Shown: positions 46,193-56,303, counted from the stretch's first letter. The stretch: 64,000 nt of DNA from Campylobacter pinnipediorum subsp. pinnipediorum (GCF_002021925.1 NZ_CP012546.1:1-64000); one strand, 5' to 3'. Notes: generated by a model from the letters alone, not told the origin. A program made the numbers and translations.

Positions 46193-48565
46193 TTGAAGAT
46201 TTCGATGATTGCTAGTGCAACTATTATAGGTGCAATTATGACGATAAATGTTTATGGTGATGGTTCATCTTTAAATTTAATACACGATATACAAGATCAA
46301 ATCAAGTTATTAGAAGATGCTAGTAAAGATGGATTTATTGATAAGCTTAAAAAAGAAAAAGAAAAAATTGAACAAGAAAAAAACAAAGCCTTAAAACCAC
46401 AAATAGAAGTAGAAAAATTAGAAGAACAAGTTAAACAAACAAAACAAGAAGCAGAAAAAGTAATAAATGAAGCTAATAATGCCGAACAACAAAAAAACAA
46501 AGTCCAAGAAGCTAAAACAGCAGCTGAAAAAGCAAAACAACAAGCAGAAGCAGAAAAAGCCAAAGCAGAACAACAAAAAACAGAAGCTGAAACAAAAGCA
46601 TTTAAAAATGAAAAAATCAAAGAATTAAATCAAAGAATTAAAGAAACACATGAGTTAGGCGGTATTTTACAACAAAAATTAGACAGCAACAACTTTAAAG
46701 GTTCTAAAGAAGATCTTGAAGAAGCTATTAAAGTTTTTACAGATTATGATAAATATAGTGATCCTAATTTAATAAAATTAGCAGAAGATTCAACCGGTGA
46801 AAAAAATAATGAAAAATTAGAAATATTAGAAAAACTATCTAAAATAGGTTTGGTTAAAGAAGAACAGTTTAGTAAACTTAAAGCACTTAAAACACAACAA
46901 AATCAAGAATTAACACAATGGTTAAATGATATTATTGGTAAAAGTTATGATAAAGGTTTAAGAAAACTATTGTTAGATACAGGAAAGGAACAAGCAGAAG
47001 AAATCAAAAAAGATTTAGAAGCAGTAATTGAAGCTAGAGATTCTTTTAAACAAAAACAAACAGAATTTGAAAATAAACAAGCAGAATTCCAAAGGCAGGA
47101 ACAAGAATTTGAAAGACAACAAAATTTAGCAAATCAAAAAGAAAAAATAATCACAGACCAGCAAAAAAAAGTAGAGCAAGCAGAACAAGAACTAGAAAAA
47201 GCCAAAAAGGCACTAGAACAAGCCAAAAAAGATGCTGAACAAAAAATAAAAGAGCTACAACCAAAACTAGACAAAATTAAAAAAGCATTACAAGAAGCCC
47301 AAGAGCTAGCCAATAAAGCAAAAGATCCAGAAGTAAGAAAAAAAGCATTAGAAGAACTAGAATCAAAAATAGAAGAAGCCAAAAAACAAAGAGCAAAATC
47401 TATAAGTAAAGATAAAGATTTGAAATTTAATAACAATGAAGCTCAAACAGTATTGTCTTTATTATCTGTTACTAATAATGAAGAAGTTAATAATCTATTA
47501 TTAAAAACTGAAGCTGAAGACATAGCTATCTTAGCTAAAAATATAAATAACTCATTAGAAGAAGTAGCACAAGAGTTTAAAAACAATCAAGCAGTAGATA
47601 CACTACTATCAAATGTTGGTTCAGCTATAAACTCAAGACTTGCTAAACTAAGTAATCCATTAAACGATGATCTAGCTTTAGCTTATGCTATAAAAAATCT
47701 AAGTGATAATAAATTTGCAGATAACGGAGATACTCTTTCAAGTGTAGTAAAAGAGTATACAAATAGATTTAACTATGACAGCAACCTATGGGGAAATATC
47801 ATGGGTGGTAAAGCTAAATTAAAATCTCAAGCAAATACAAGTACTTATGGATTTATGCTAGGTTATGATAAAGCATTTGATAATATGATAATTGGTGGAT
47901 ATGCTGGATATACTAATGCTAGATCTTCAAGTGATGCATTAACAACCAAATCAGACAACTACCACTTTGGTGCTTATACTAGAATGTATATAGAACAAAA
48001 CGAAATAGATGCTAAAGTATCTTATGGTAAAGGTAAAAACAAACTAGATAGAAAAGTAACTATAGATTCAGACTTTGATGCTAATGCTAAATACAATAGC
48101 AAGTTCTTTAATACAAGTATTGATTATGGTTATATATTTGATACAAACAATAACTCTTTTATGAAACCAATGATTGGTTTAGAGTATAGCCATATAAATA
48201 CTAAAGGCTTTAAAGAAACTGGTAAAGTTCCTGTAAGCTTTAAAGGAACTACTGTAAAAACACTATCAGCTAAAGCAGCAGTAGAGTTTAGAAAATACAT
48301 AGCAAACGGTAACTTCTTATACATAACTCCAGGTATCCAAAGAGAGTTAAGTAAAAGTATGAAAGATACAGAACTAGCATTTGTAAACTCAACAGAAAAT
48401 ATCAAATATGCATCTAAAAAAGATAAAAACACATTCTTTACACTTAAAACAGGTGCAGAGATGAAACTAACTGACAATCTATCTACAAACGTAAACTTTG
48501 GCATAAAAGCTAAATCAAAACAACAACACTACAATGGAACAATAGGACTTTCTTATAAGTTTTAA
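46193..48565 (+). CDS. Autotransporter with coiled-coil passenger
   Basis: Type V secreted protein of 790 residues. It starts at TTG 46193 (AAGGAG at 46181-46186) with a signal peptide (MKISMIASATIIGAIMTINVYG). The passenger, about residues 50-420, is almost entirely Glu/Lys/Gln/Ala-rich heptad-like sequence (EQQKNKVQEAKTAAEKAKQQ). A helical linker follows. From about residue 530 the C-terminal autotransporter beta-barrel begins (NLWGNIMGGKAKLKSQANTS and YGFMLGYDKAF) and ends in GLSYKF with terminal Phe. Classical passengers are beta-helices, so this one is atypical. It may be an adhesin or surface fibre. The promoter holds a G9 tract. Confidence 0.85.
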   Translation: MKISMIASATIIGAIMTINVYGDGSSLNLIHDIQDQIKLLEDASKDGFIDKLKKEKEKIEQEKNKALKPQIEVEKLEEQVKQTKQEAEKVINEANNAEQQKNKVQEAKTAAEKAKQQAEAEKAKAEQQKTEAETKAFKNEKIKELNQRIKETHELGGILQQKLDSNNFKGSKEDLEEAIKVFTDYDKYSDPNLIKLAEDSTGEKNNEKLEILEKLSKIGLVKEEQFSKLKALKTQQNQELTQWLNDIIGKSYDKGLRKLLLDTGKEQAEEIKKDLEAVIEARDSFKQKQTEFENKQAEFQRQEQEFERQQNLANQKEKIITDQQKKVEQAEQELEKAKKALEQAKKDAEQKIKELQPKLDKIKKALQEAQELANKAKDPEVRKKALEELESKIEEAKKQRAKSISKDKDLKFNNNEAQTVLSLLSVTNNEEVNNLLLKTEAEDIAILAKNINNSLEEVAQEFKNNQAVDTLLSNVGSAINSRLAKLSNPLNDDLALAYAIKNLSDNKFADNGDTLSSVVKEYTNRFNYDSNLWGNIMGGKAKLKSQANTSTYGFMLGYDKAFDNMIIGGYAGYTNARSSSDALTTKSDNYHFGAYTRMYIEQNEIDAKVSYGKGKNKLDRKVTIDSDFDANAKYNSKFFNTSIDYGYIFDTNNNSFMKPMIGLEYSHINTKGFKETGKVPVSFKGTTVKTLSAKAAVEFRKYIANGNFLYITPGIQRELSKSMKDTELAFVNSTENIKYASKKDKNTFFTLKTGAEMKLTDNLSTNVNFGIKAKSKQQHYNGTIGLSYKF

Positions 48566-48579
48566 TGTCTAGATAAACT

Positions 48580-48613
48580 ATAACAACCACTAATTTATGT
48601 TGGTGGTTGTTAT
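48580..48613 (+). terminator. Terminator of the autotransporter gene
   Basis: ATAACAACCAC (48580-48590) and GTGGTTGTTAT (48603-48613) pair perfectly over 11 bp around a 12-nt loop, 15 bp after the stop codon. A short T-rich stretch follows. Confidence 0.75.
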
Positions 48614-49035
48614 TTAAACCTTACTATAAAAACAAAATTATCCATCAAAAAATACAACAATCTCTGAACTAAAATATAAAGCAAAAACTACTTTATAAAT
48701 TTATGAAATTTAGTAGTTTTATTTTTGTTAGTAGTTTGTAGTGGTTAGTGATTTGTTATGTTATCAGCTAACTAACAACTATAAAAATTTGTTTGTTAGC
48801 TTTTATTAAATTTCTATGTTTTGATTTATTAAGTTTGTAAGGAAAGCTTTTAATATTTAGATACCTATAATATTTCAAGACTTTTAAATTCTCATTATGA
48901 TAATATAAGTATAAAATGATTATCTATGAAATTTGGTATTTTAGAATTTGATTTTTAATGTTTTAGAAATCAAATAATGTTAGTAGTTTTTGCATTAATG
49001 GTATTTAAAATAAAGATAATAATAGGAGTTAGAAT
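48614..49035. other. Non-coding gap after the autotransporter
   Basis: No gene is seen in these ~420 bp. A second hairpin (AGCTAACTAAC at 48767-48777 with GTTTGTTAGCT at 48791-48801, one mismatch, followed by TTTATT) could be another terminator. TTAGTAGTTT recurs three times (near 48709, 48728 and 48979), which may be remnants of duplicated sequence. AGGAG at 49024-49028 belongs to the next gene. Confidence 0.5.
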
Positions 49036-49560
49036 TTGATAATTTGTGCCGGTAAAAGTGAGAGTTTTGCATTTGCAAAGGCTATCGGAGTAGGGCTTGT
49101 TGATGCGAGTATAAGTCTAAGTGAGATTTGTATCAAAGAAAAACCAAACGAGCTTTTGTTTGTAGGCTCTTGTGGTATTTACAAAAATGGTAAAATTTTT
49201 GATATCTTTGAAAGTAAAAACGGAACAAACATAGAAATATCATCTCTTGAAAACAACTCTTATACACCGTTTGAACAAAAGATTATTAATGATGTTTCTT
49301 GTGAAACATTGACAAACTCATCAACATTTATAACGACAAATCAAGCTTTAGCCTATAAAATGTCTGATATGGGATGCGATATAGAAAATATGGAGTTTTA
49401 CTCTGTTTTAGCTGTGGCTAAGAAGTTTGATATACCTGCAAAGGGTATATTTGTTGCTACAAATTTTTGTAATGATAATGCACATAGTGATTTTATAAAA
49501 AACCATAAAAAAGCAAAAGAAATTTTAGAAAAATATTTAATAGAAAAAGGATTGATTTGA
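49036..49560 (+). CDS. Phosphorylase-superfamily-like protein upstream of rlmN
   Basis: The 174-residue product, started at TTG 49036 (AGGAG 7 bp upstream), resembles the purine-nucleoside phosphorylase / MTA-SAH nucleosidase fold: [19 protein letters not shown] corresponds to the GxxG beta strand, and [20 protein letters not shown] to the ENMExxxxA motif that binds nucleoside. It is shorter than active enzymes (about 230 residues), missing early strands, so catalysis is doubtful. Campylobacter genomes carry a similar gene just before rlmN. It overlaps rlmN by 4 bp. Confidence 0.7.
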   Translation: MIICAGKSESFAFAKAIGVGLVDASISLSEICIKEKPNELLFVGSCGIYKNGKIFDIFESKNGTNIEISSLENNSYTPFEQKIINDVSCETLTNSSTFITTNQALAYKMSDMGCDIENMEFYSVLAVAKKFDIPAKGIFVATNFCNDNAHSDFIKNHKKAKEILEKYLIEKGLI

Positions 49561-50618
49561 ATAATTTACTTGATTATACTCTAAATGAACTTGAAGAGAT
49601 AGTGAGCCCAAAGTTTAGAGCAAAACAAATTTTTGAATGGATATACAAAAAGACAGTTGATACCTTTGATGATATGTCTAGTTTGCCTAAACAGATGAGA
49701 GAGGAGCTGTCAAAAATTTATCATTTCAATCCTCTTAAATGTATAAAAGCAGAACAAAGTAGCGATAAGAGTATCAAATATCTTTTTGAAGCCTTGGATG
49801 GGTCTAGGATAGAGAGTGTACTTTTGCCTATGAAAGAAGAGCAGGTTGATGAAAATGGTAAAATTTCAAAACACGCTAGATATACTATCTGTGTAAGCTC
49901 TCAGGTTGGCTGTCGTATGGGTTGCTCTTTTTGTCTAACTGCAAAGGGTGGACTTAAAAGAAATCTAACTCCAGGAGAGATAGTAGGGCAGATACTTTGG
50001 ATAAAAAAACAAAACAATATACCTTATGAAAGAAGGGTAAATATAGTCTATATGGGTATGGGTGAACCACTTGATAATCTTGAAAATGTATCTAAGGCTG
50101 TTAAAATTTTGCAAGAAAATGATGGACTAGCTATCGCACCAAGGCGACAGACTATATCAACAAGCGGTCTTTCAAATCAGATAAAAAAACTTGGTGATTT
50201 AAATCTAGGTGTTTTACTTGCTATATCACTTCATGCTGTTACAGATGAGCTTAGAACAAAACTTATGCCTGTAAATAAAGCGTATAATATCCAAACCGTT
50301 ATGCAAGCTGTGAGAGAATTTCCTGTTGATATGAGAAAGAAAGTTTTGTTTGAATATCTTGTTATAAAAAATGTAAATGATAGCATAAAAGATGCAAAGA
50401 CTTTGGTTAAGTTGCTTGATGGTATAAGGGCAAAGGTAAATTTGATATATTTTAATCCACACGAAGGAAGTGTCTATCAACGACCGGATGTAGAAGATAT
50501 GATAAAATTTCAAGATTATTTGAGTGCAAAAGGTGTTACTTGCACCATAAGACAAAGCAAGGGGCTTGATATATCCGCGGCCTGTGGGCAACTAAAACAG
50601 AGAAATGAAAACAAATGA
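49557..50618 (+). CDS. rlmN: Dual-specificity RNA methyltransferase RlmN
   Basis: RlmN is a radical-SAM enzyme that methylates C2 of adenine 2503 in 23S rRNA and A37 in some tRNAs. The 353-residue protein has the cluster motif CRMGCSFC in [16 protein letters not shown], the [10 protein letters not shown] segment, and a C-terminal Cys in DISAACGQL that forms the methyl-carrying thioester partner. The start is TTG at 49557, overlapping the preceding gene. A tiny membrane-protein gene overlaps its stop. Confidence 0.95.
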   Translation: MNNLLDYTLNELEEIVSPKFRAKQIFEWIYKKTVDTFDDMSSLPKQMREELSKIYHFNPLKCIKAEQSSDKSIKYLFEALDGSRIESVLLPMKEEQVDENGKISKHARYTICVSSQVGCRMGCSFCLTAKGGLKRNLTPGEIVGQILWIKKQNNIPYERRVNIVYMGMGEPLDNLENVSKAVKILQENDGLAIAPRRQTISTSGLSNQIKKLGDLNLGVLLAISLHAVTDELRTKLMPVNKAYNIQTVMQAVREFPVDMRKKVLFEYLVIKNVNDSIKDAKTLVKLLDGIRAKVNLIYFNPHEGSVYQRPDVEDMIKFQDYLSAKGVTCTIRQSKGLDISAACGQLKQRNENK

Positions 50619-50722
50619 CAACACTTGATATATTTCAGATAATTTTTATTTGTATCGTTGTTTGTGTTGGTATTGGTATGTTTGTCAAATTTGCATTTTT
50701 TGATGATGATAAAAATAGCTAA
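50615..50722 (+). CDS. Small single-helix membrane protein
   Basis: The ATG overlaps the rlmN stop codon (ATGA). The frame encodes 35 residues: MTTLDIFQ, a membrane helix ([20 protein letters not shown]), and an acidic end FDDDKNS. The tight coupling to rlmN and the clean helix suggest a real small membrane protein, but no family is known to me and the size makes chance possible. Confidence 0.5.
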   Translation: MTTLDIFQIIFICIVVCVGIGMFVKFAFFDDDKNS

Positions 50723-51035
50723 TTTATCATAACTAACACTAACTTTTTAATATCAAGCTTGTTAGTCTTGGTAGCTTTTATTGGAATAATTTCGCCATTT
50801 TTATAAAACACAAATGAAATTCGCCAAATTAGAAATGCTCCAAAAGTTTATTGTTAGCTTGTTTATAGTTGCACATAATGGTGATTTAAAAGTAGCATAT
50901 AAATGACTTAGCAGAAAAGAGAAATTGTTAGAAAAAATGTCTTAGCTTATAATTTTATGAAACAAATTTTAAATCGTGAAAAAAGCAATATTGAGTTAGC
51001 TTTTATGGGCTTTATTTAAAAAAACAAATGGGGTT
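50723..51035. other. Non-coding gap after rlmN
   Basis: I see no gene or clear regulatory structure here. The sequence contains scattered GTTAG/CTAAC words, as in the gap after the autotransporter, but no convincing repeat unit. Confidence 0.45.
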
Positions 51036-51316
51036 TTAAAGCCCCATTAAGCTATTGTAAGCAAGTTTCGAACCAAATCTGCAAACTTTTTTGTAGTAGT
51101 ATTTAACTTTTTTAGGTCTTGCGGAACATTTTTTTGATATTTTATATATTAAACCTATTTGATAGCAACACGGCCAATATTTTAATTTTTCACATCCAAT
51201 TTTAAGGTATGTTTTGCCATCTACATCACTACTTTTTGTTACTAAATCATCCAGCTCGCTACCAAACCCAATAAAAAATAACAATAAAAGAAGTTTTTTA
51301 TCTGTTTATTCTTTCT
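51036..51316 (-). pseudogene. Remnant of a Cys-rich Sel1-like lipoprotein gene
   Basis: The frame reads KKLLLLLFFIGFGSELDDL (a signal-peptide-like start) and then KIGCEKLKYWPCCYQIGLIY, with CRFGSKLAYNSL near the end. These resemble one or two Sel1-like repeats of the Cys-rich type found in Helicobacter and Campylobacter secreted proteins. No ATG begins the signal segment: the bases before it are GATAAAAAA, as if a G had been lost from ATGAAAAAA. Only about 80 codons remain. It may be expressed from TTG 51284 but looks decayed. Confidence 0.45.
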
Positions 51317-51412
51317 GTATTTTTCAAAAAAATCATAATTAATAATTCAGATTATAGTACTTTAAAAAATATTATTTATATGCTAAAAAAGTAAAATGAT
51401 AAAACTATAAAT

Positions 51413-52333
51413 CTATTTTTTATAAGCTTTATTATATGCTAGCTTATAAAACTCATCATAAGCATTAAAATTACTTTTTATGTTGTATTCTTTTTCATTA
51501 AAAGTGAATGACAATGAGTTTGAATGTAGTAACAATCTACTTGCACCGGTTAGCTCCAGTCTTTCTTGTTCTGGCATTTTTTTATCTAAAATTTCTATGA
51601 TTTTATCTTTTGTAAGTCCATAAAGCGGATCTCCTAATATGCTATGTTGCACGTGAAACAAATGCACTCTTATCTGGTGCTGTCTTCCGGTAAACGGTGT
51701 AGCTTCTAGTAGGGTGGAATCTGTATCATCAAAATATTTTATAACCCTAAATCCAGTCAAAGCATCTTTTCCATTGTCTGAAATTTCCATTCGCATTTTT
51801 ACATCATCATAGTTATTTGCAAGTCCTATTTTTGCATTTACACTAAAATCATCTTTTATAAAACCTTTTGCTAATGCAAGATATGTCTTTTTTACCTTTC
51901 GTTGTTCAAATAGCTTTTTTAACTCTATCTGTGAGTTTTTATTTAATGCGACCACTATAAGCCCACTTGTTTCAAAATCAAGCCTATGTGCAACACAAGC
52001 ATTTTTACCATACAAATGCCAAATTTCATCATTTAAAGAATAAACACAATTTCTTCCATTTGGATGACTTAAAACTCCGCTAGGCTTATCAAATACCACA
52101 AAATCATCGCATTCAAATATCGGTTTTAGACCTTTTGGATTTGGCTCATAATCAATCAAATAAACATCACCGTTTAATATAGCATTTTTTTCTTTTATGA
52201 CATTTTGATCGCATATAAGCCTACCTTTGTCTATAAGCCGTTGAGCTTCTCTCATACTAAAACCTTTGGCTATCATTATCTCATAGGCTTTTTGTGAGGT
52301 TGCTTTGGTTAGAAATTTATTTATGTATGGCAA
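51413..52333 (-). CDS. RluA-family pseudouridine synthase
   Basis: The 306-residue protein has an S4-like N-terminal part (MREAQRLIDKGRLICDQNVI) and the RluA catalytic domain with the conserved HRLDFETSGL, in which Asp is the nucleophile, and GRQHQIRVHLFHVQHSILGDP. These enzymes modify 23S rRNA or tRNA uridines. The branch (RluD-, RluC- or epsilonproteobacterial type) cannot be settled by eye. It is transcribed divergently from purB. Confidence 0.9.
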   Translation of the reverse strand: MPYINKFLTKATSQKAYEIMIAKGFSMREAQRLIDKGRLICDQNVIKEKNAILNGDVYLIDYEPNPKGLKPIFECDDFVVFDKPSGVLSHPNGRNCVYSLNDEIWHLYGKNACVAHRLDFETSGLIVVALNKNSQIELKKLFEQRKVKKTYLALAKGFIKDDFSVNAKIGLANNYDDVKMRMEISDNGKDALTGFRVIKYFDDTDSTLLEATPFTGRQHQIRVHLFHVQHSILGDPLYGLTKDKIIEILDKKMPEQERLELTGASRLLLHSNSLSFTFNEKEYNIKSNFNAYDEFYKLAYNKAYKK

Positions 52334-52470
52334 ATTAACCTTTCTTTTATAAGTTTATAGTCTAAAAATTTAAGTTCAAATTAAACCAATTATAACCACT
52401 ATTTCAGGGCAATTTTTGTATAATTTTTTCTATTAAAATTATACAAAAAAACTCATAAAGGTCTTATAAT

Positions 52471-53799
52471 ATGGTAGAACGATATTCGCGTAAAGAGATG
52501 GCTGACAAGTGGAGTATGCAAGCTAAATATGACGCTTGGCTTAAAGTAGAACTTGCGGCTGTAAAGTCTTGGAATAAACTAGGATTCATTAGTGATGATG
52601 ACTGTGAAAAGATAGTAAAAAACGCTAAATTTGATATATCAAGAATAGATGAAATAGAAAAAACAACAAAGCACGATGTTATAGCATTTTTAACAAGTGT
52701 TAGCGAGAGTCTTGGGGGTGAGAGCAGGTTTGTTCATTTTGGAATGACAAGTAGTGACTGTATAGATACGGCTGTTGCTTTACAGATAAAAGATAGCTTA
52801 GAGCTTATCATAAGAGATGTAAATGAACTACTTTCTGCACTTAAAACAAGAGCTTTAGAACATAAAAAAACTTTAATGGTAGGAAGAAGCCACGGCATAC
52901 ACGGCGAACCTATAACATTTGGTTTGGTTTTGGCGATTTGGTTTGATGAGATAAAAAGAGCCTTAGAGCTTTTGGAGCATTCTAAAAAGGTTATTAGTGT
53001 TGGTATGATAAGTGGTGCTATGGGAAATTTCGCGCACGCTCCGCTTGAGCTAGAAGAATTAGTTTGTGATGAGCTTGATTTATCGCCAGCTCCAGCTTCA
53101 AACCAAGTAATCCAAAGAGATAGATATGCTCAGGTTATGAATGCTATCGCAATCCTTGCTTCAAGCTGTGAAAAGATAGCAGTTGCTGTAAGACACTATC
53201 AAAGAACTGAAGTTTATGAAGCTGAGGAGTATTTTAGTCCTGGCCAAAAGGGAAGTTCTGCTATGCCACACAAAAGAAACCCAGTTCTTAGTGAAAATAT
53301 AACAGGGCTTTGTAGAGTGCTTAGGTCTTATGCTATACCAGCTATGGAAAATGTTGCACTTTGGCACGAAAGAGATATAAGCCATAGCTCTGTTGAGAGA
53401 TTTATGCTACCTGATTCATTTATAACAGCTGATTTTATGCTTCATAGACTTACAAATTTGATTAAGAATTTAGTTGTCTATCCTGAAAATATGATGAAAA
53501 ATCTAAACCTAACTGGCGGTTTGGTCTTTTCTCAAAGAGTTTTACTTGAACTTCCTAAGCGTGGTGTTAGCCGTGAAGATTCTTATAAGATAGTTCAAAG
53601 AAATGCGATGAAGGTATGGGCTGATTTACAACAAAATAGACCAGCTATAAATGAAAATGGTGAAAGCCTATTTTTACAAAATTTATTAAACGATGAAGAC
53701 TTAAACAAATCTCTTACTCAAGATGATATAAGAAGTTGTTTTGAGTATGAATACTATACTAAAAATGTAGATAGAATTTTTAATAGAGTTTTTAAATAA
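52471..53799 (+). CDS. purB: Adenylosuccinate lyase
   Basis: PurB cleaves fumarate from SAICAR and adenylosuccinate in purine synthesis. The 442-residue protein has the fumarase/aspartase superfamily signature GSSAMPHKRNP, TSSDCIDTAVALQ, and GRSHGIHGEPITFGL. Length is normal. AAAGG lies before the ATG. It is followed by nrdA, an arrangement common in Campylobacter that ties purine supply to deoxynucleotide synthesis. Confidence 0.97.
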   Translation: MVERYSRKEMADKWSMQAKYDAWLKVELAAVKSWNKLGFISDDDCEKIVKNAKFDISRIDEIEKTTKHDVIAFLTSVSESLGGESRFVHFGMTSSDCIDTAVALQIKDSLELIIRDVNELLSALKTRALEHKKTLMVGRSHGIHGEPITFGLVLAIWFDEIKRALELLEHSKKVISVGMISGAMGNFAHAPLELEELVCDELDLSPAPASNQVIQRDRYAQVMNAIAILASSCEKIAVAVRHYQRTEVYEAEEYFSPGQKGSSAMPHKRNPVLSENITGLCRVLRSYAIPAMENVALWHERDISHSSVERFMLPDSFITADFMLHRLTNLIKNLVVYPENMMKNLNLTGGLVFSQRVLLELPKRGVSREDSYKIVQRNAMKVWADLQQNRPAINENGESLFLQNLLNDEDLNKSLTQDDIRSCFEYEYYTKNVDRIFNRVFK

Positions 53800-53812
53800 T
53801 TTTTTATAAATA

Positions 53813-53879
53813 AAACATACTTCTTGCGATTTTATAACTTTAAAATTTTAACTATGCAAGAGTATGTTTATCAAATTTG
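53813..53879 (+). promoter_or_regulatory. Long-range inverted repeat in the nrdA leader
   Basis: AAACATACTTCTTGC (53813-53827) and GCAAGAGTATGTTT (53866-53879) are complementary over 14 bp with one bulged T and enclose about 38 bp. The right arm ends 13 bp before the nrdA start codon. It could end the purB transcript, act as an operator, or fold in the nrdA leader. It does not fit the NrdR-box consensus as I know it. Confidence 0.5.
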
Positions 53880-53892
53880 GACTAGGTGAGAA

Positions 53893-56265
53893 ATGAAAGT
53901 AATAAAAAGAAACGGAAGAACTGAAGAGCTTGATGTATCAAAAATAAAAAAATACACAACAGAAGCGATTGAAGGTCTTGAGAATGTAAGTCTTAGTGAG
54001 CTTGAAGTTGATGCAAAAATTCAATTTCGTGATATGATAACTACAGAAGAAATTCAGCAAACTCTTATAAAAACAGCAGTTGAAAAGATAGATATAGATC
54101 GTCCAAATTGGACCTTTGTTGCTGCTAGACTTTTTTTGTATGATTTGTATCATAAGATAACTGGATATAATGGCTATAATCATTTAAAAGAATATTTAGA
54201 AAAAGGTGAAAAAATAGGTCGTATTATCCCAGGTCTAAAAGAAAAATATGATCTTGATGATCTTAATGATTATATACAACCAAAAAGAGATTTGCAGTTT
54301 ACATATCTTGGTATAAAAACACTTTATGATAGATATCTTATAAAAGATCAAAAAGGTGAACCTATAGAGTTGCCACAGCATATGTTTATGGTTATAGCTA
54401 TGTTTTTGGCTCAAAACGAACTTGACTCTCAGAGCTGGGCAAAGAAATTTTACGATCTTATAAGTAAATTTGAAGTTATGCTTGCTACTCCTACTTTATC
54501 TAATGCGAGAACACAAAGACATCAATTAAGCTCTTGTTATATAGGTAGCACTCCTGATAATATAGAAGGAATTTTTGATAGCTATAAAGAGATGGCGTTG
54601 TTGTCTAAATTTGGTGGTGGTATAGGCTGGGACTGGAGCAAAGTTAGAGCTATGGGTGGTAGTATAGATGGACATAAAAATGCAGCGGGTGGTATCATTC
54701 CATTTTTGAAAGTTACAAATGATATAGCTGTAGCTGTTGATCAGCTTGGCACAAGAAAAGGTGCTATAGCTGTGTATATAGAACCTTGGCATATGGATGT
54801 TGGGGATTTTATAGATCTTCGCAAAAACTCAGGAGAAGAGCGCCGTAGAGCACACGAACTTTTTCCAGCTTTGTGGATAAACGATCTTTTTATGAAGCGT
54901 CTTAAAAACAACGAAAGATGGACTCTTTTTGATCCGGCACAAGTTAGCGATCTTTGTGATCTTTATGGCGAAGAGTTTGAAAAACGCTATATAGAGTATG
55001 AAAATGATGAAAGCATACAAAAAAATACAGTTATGGCAAAAGAGTTGTGGAAAAAAATTCTTACCAATTATTTTGAGACTGGTATGCCATTTTTGGGATT
55101 TAAGGATAATGCAAATAGAGCAAACCCAAATAGCCACGATGGTATCATAAGAAGTTCAAACCTATGTACTGAAATTTTTCAAAACACAGATCCAAATTAT
55201 TATAAGATAAAGATCACTTTTGAAAATGGTGATATTGAGCTTTATAATGAAGAAGATGAAGTAAAAATCGATACAGGTATAGTCAAAAAAGCAAAAAAAC
55301 TATCGGCACTTGATAGTATAAATAAAAAACAAATTTTTATAGTAGAAAAAGAAAATATAGAGGGTAAAACAGCTGTTTGTAACCTAGCAAGTATAAATCT
55401 AAGTAAGATAAATACAAAAGAAGATATACAAAGAGTAGTGCCTATAGCTGTAAGAATGCTAGATAATGTAATAGATCTAAATTTCTATCCACATAAAAAA
55501 GTAAAACAGACAAATTTACATACAAGAGCTATAGGACTTGGTGTTATGGGAGAGGCTGAAATGCTAGCTACAAAAGGTGTAAGCTGGGGTAGTTACGAAC
55601 ATCTTAGTCTTATAGATAGTGTTATGGAAAACATAAGCTATAATGCTATTTATGCTAGTTCAAATTTAGCGGTTGAAAAGGGTGTTTATCCTAGCTATGA
55701 GGGCTCAAAATGGAGTAAGGGTATATTTCCTATAGACTCAGCAAGTGAAAAAGCAAAAGCACTTGTTGATAGGGGCGGATTGTTTGATGATGATACTTGC
55801 GATTGGGATAAGCTTAGGAAAAAAGTAAAAGAAGATGGTATGAGAAATGGCTACTTGATGGCTGTCGCTCCAACTTCAAGTATAAGTATCTTAGTAGGAA
55901 CTACACAGACAATAGAGCCAGTTTATAAGCGTAAGTGGTTTGAACACAATTTAAGCGGAATGATACCAACTGTTGTGCCAAATCTAAACACAGATACTTG
56001 GCAATACTACACACCAGCTTATGAGTTAGATCAAAGAGTTATTATAAAGGCAGGTGCTATTAGACAAAAATGGATAGACCAAGGTCAAAGCCTAAATATA
56101 TTTATAAGCTTAGATAAGGCTAGTGGTGGATATCTAAGTGAAATTTACACTCTTGCTTGGGAGCTAGGGCTAAAATCAACTTATTATCTAAGAAGCGAAA
56201 GCCCTGATAGTGAAAAGGTAAATAATGTAGCCGATAGATCTATCGAATGTCAGGGTTGTCAGTAA
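53893..56265 (+). CDS. nrdA: Class Ia ribonucleoside-diphosphate reductase, alpha subunit
   Basis: NrdA reduces ribonucleoside diphosphates aerobically, with its radical supplied by NrdB. The 790-residue protein has an N-terminal ATP-cone (KVIKRNGRTEELDVSKIKKY), the active-site cysteines in QLSSCYIG and TAVCNLASINLS, the loop 2 and finger segments, and the C-terminal redox pair CQGCQ. A ~60-residue insertion before AVCNLAS (KITFENGDIELYNEEDEVKI region) looks native. nrdB is not next door. Class III genes follow at once. Confidence 0.97.
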   Translation: MKVIKRNGRTEELDVSKIKKYTTEAIEGLENVSLSELEVDAKIQFRDMITTEEIQQTLIKTAVEKIDIDRPNWTFVAARLFLYDLYHKITGYNGYNHLKEYLEKGEKIGRIIPGLKEKYDLDDLNDYIQPKRDLQFTYLGIKTLYDRYLIKDQKGEPIELPQHMFMVIAMFLAQNELDSQSWAKKFYDLISKFEVMLATPTLSNARTQRHQLSSCYIGSTPDNIEGIFDSYKEMALLSKFGGGIGWDWSKVRAMGGSIDGHKNAAGGIIPFLKVTNDIAVAVDQLGTRKGAIAVYIEPWHMDVGDFIDLRKNSGEERRRAHELFPALWINDLFMKRLKNNERWTLFDPAQVSDLCDLYGEEFEKRYIEYENDESIQKNTVMAKELWKKILTNYFETGMPFLGFKDNANRANPNSHDGIIRSSNLCTEIFQNTDPNYYKIKITFENGDIELYNEEDEVKIDTGIVKKAKKLSALDSINKKQIFIVEKENIEGKTAVCNLASINLSKINTKEDIQRVVPIAVRMLDNVIDLNFYPHKKVKQTNLHTRAIGLGVMGEAEMLATKGVSWGSYEHLSLIDSVMENISYNAIYASSNLAVEKGVYPSYEGSKWSKGIFPIDSASEKAKALVDRGGLFDDDTCDWDKLRKKVKEDGMRNGYLMAVAPTSSISILVGTTQTIEPVYKRKWFEHNLSGMIPTVVPNLNTDTWQYYTPAYELDQRVIIKAGAIRQKWIDQGQSLNIFISLDKASGGYLSEIYTLAWELGLKSTYYLRSESPDSEKVNNVADRSIECQGCQ

Positions 56266-56274
56266 TGAAAATAT

Positions 56275-56303
56275 CACCTAAGTTTTATGCTTAGGTGGTT
56301 TAT
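56275..56303 (+). terminator. Terminator of nrdA
   Basis: CACCTAAG (56275-56282), loop TTTTATG and CTTAGGTG (56290-56297) form a perfect 8-bp stem just after the nrdA stop, followed by GTTTAT. This separates nrdA from the anaerobic reductase genes. Confidence 0.75.
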
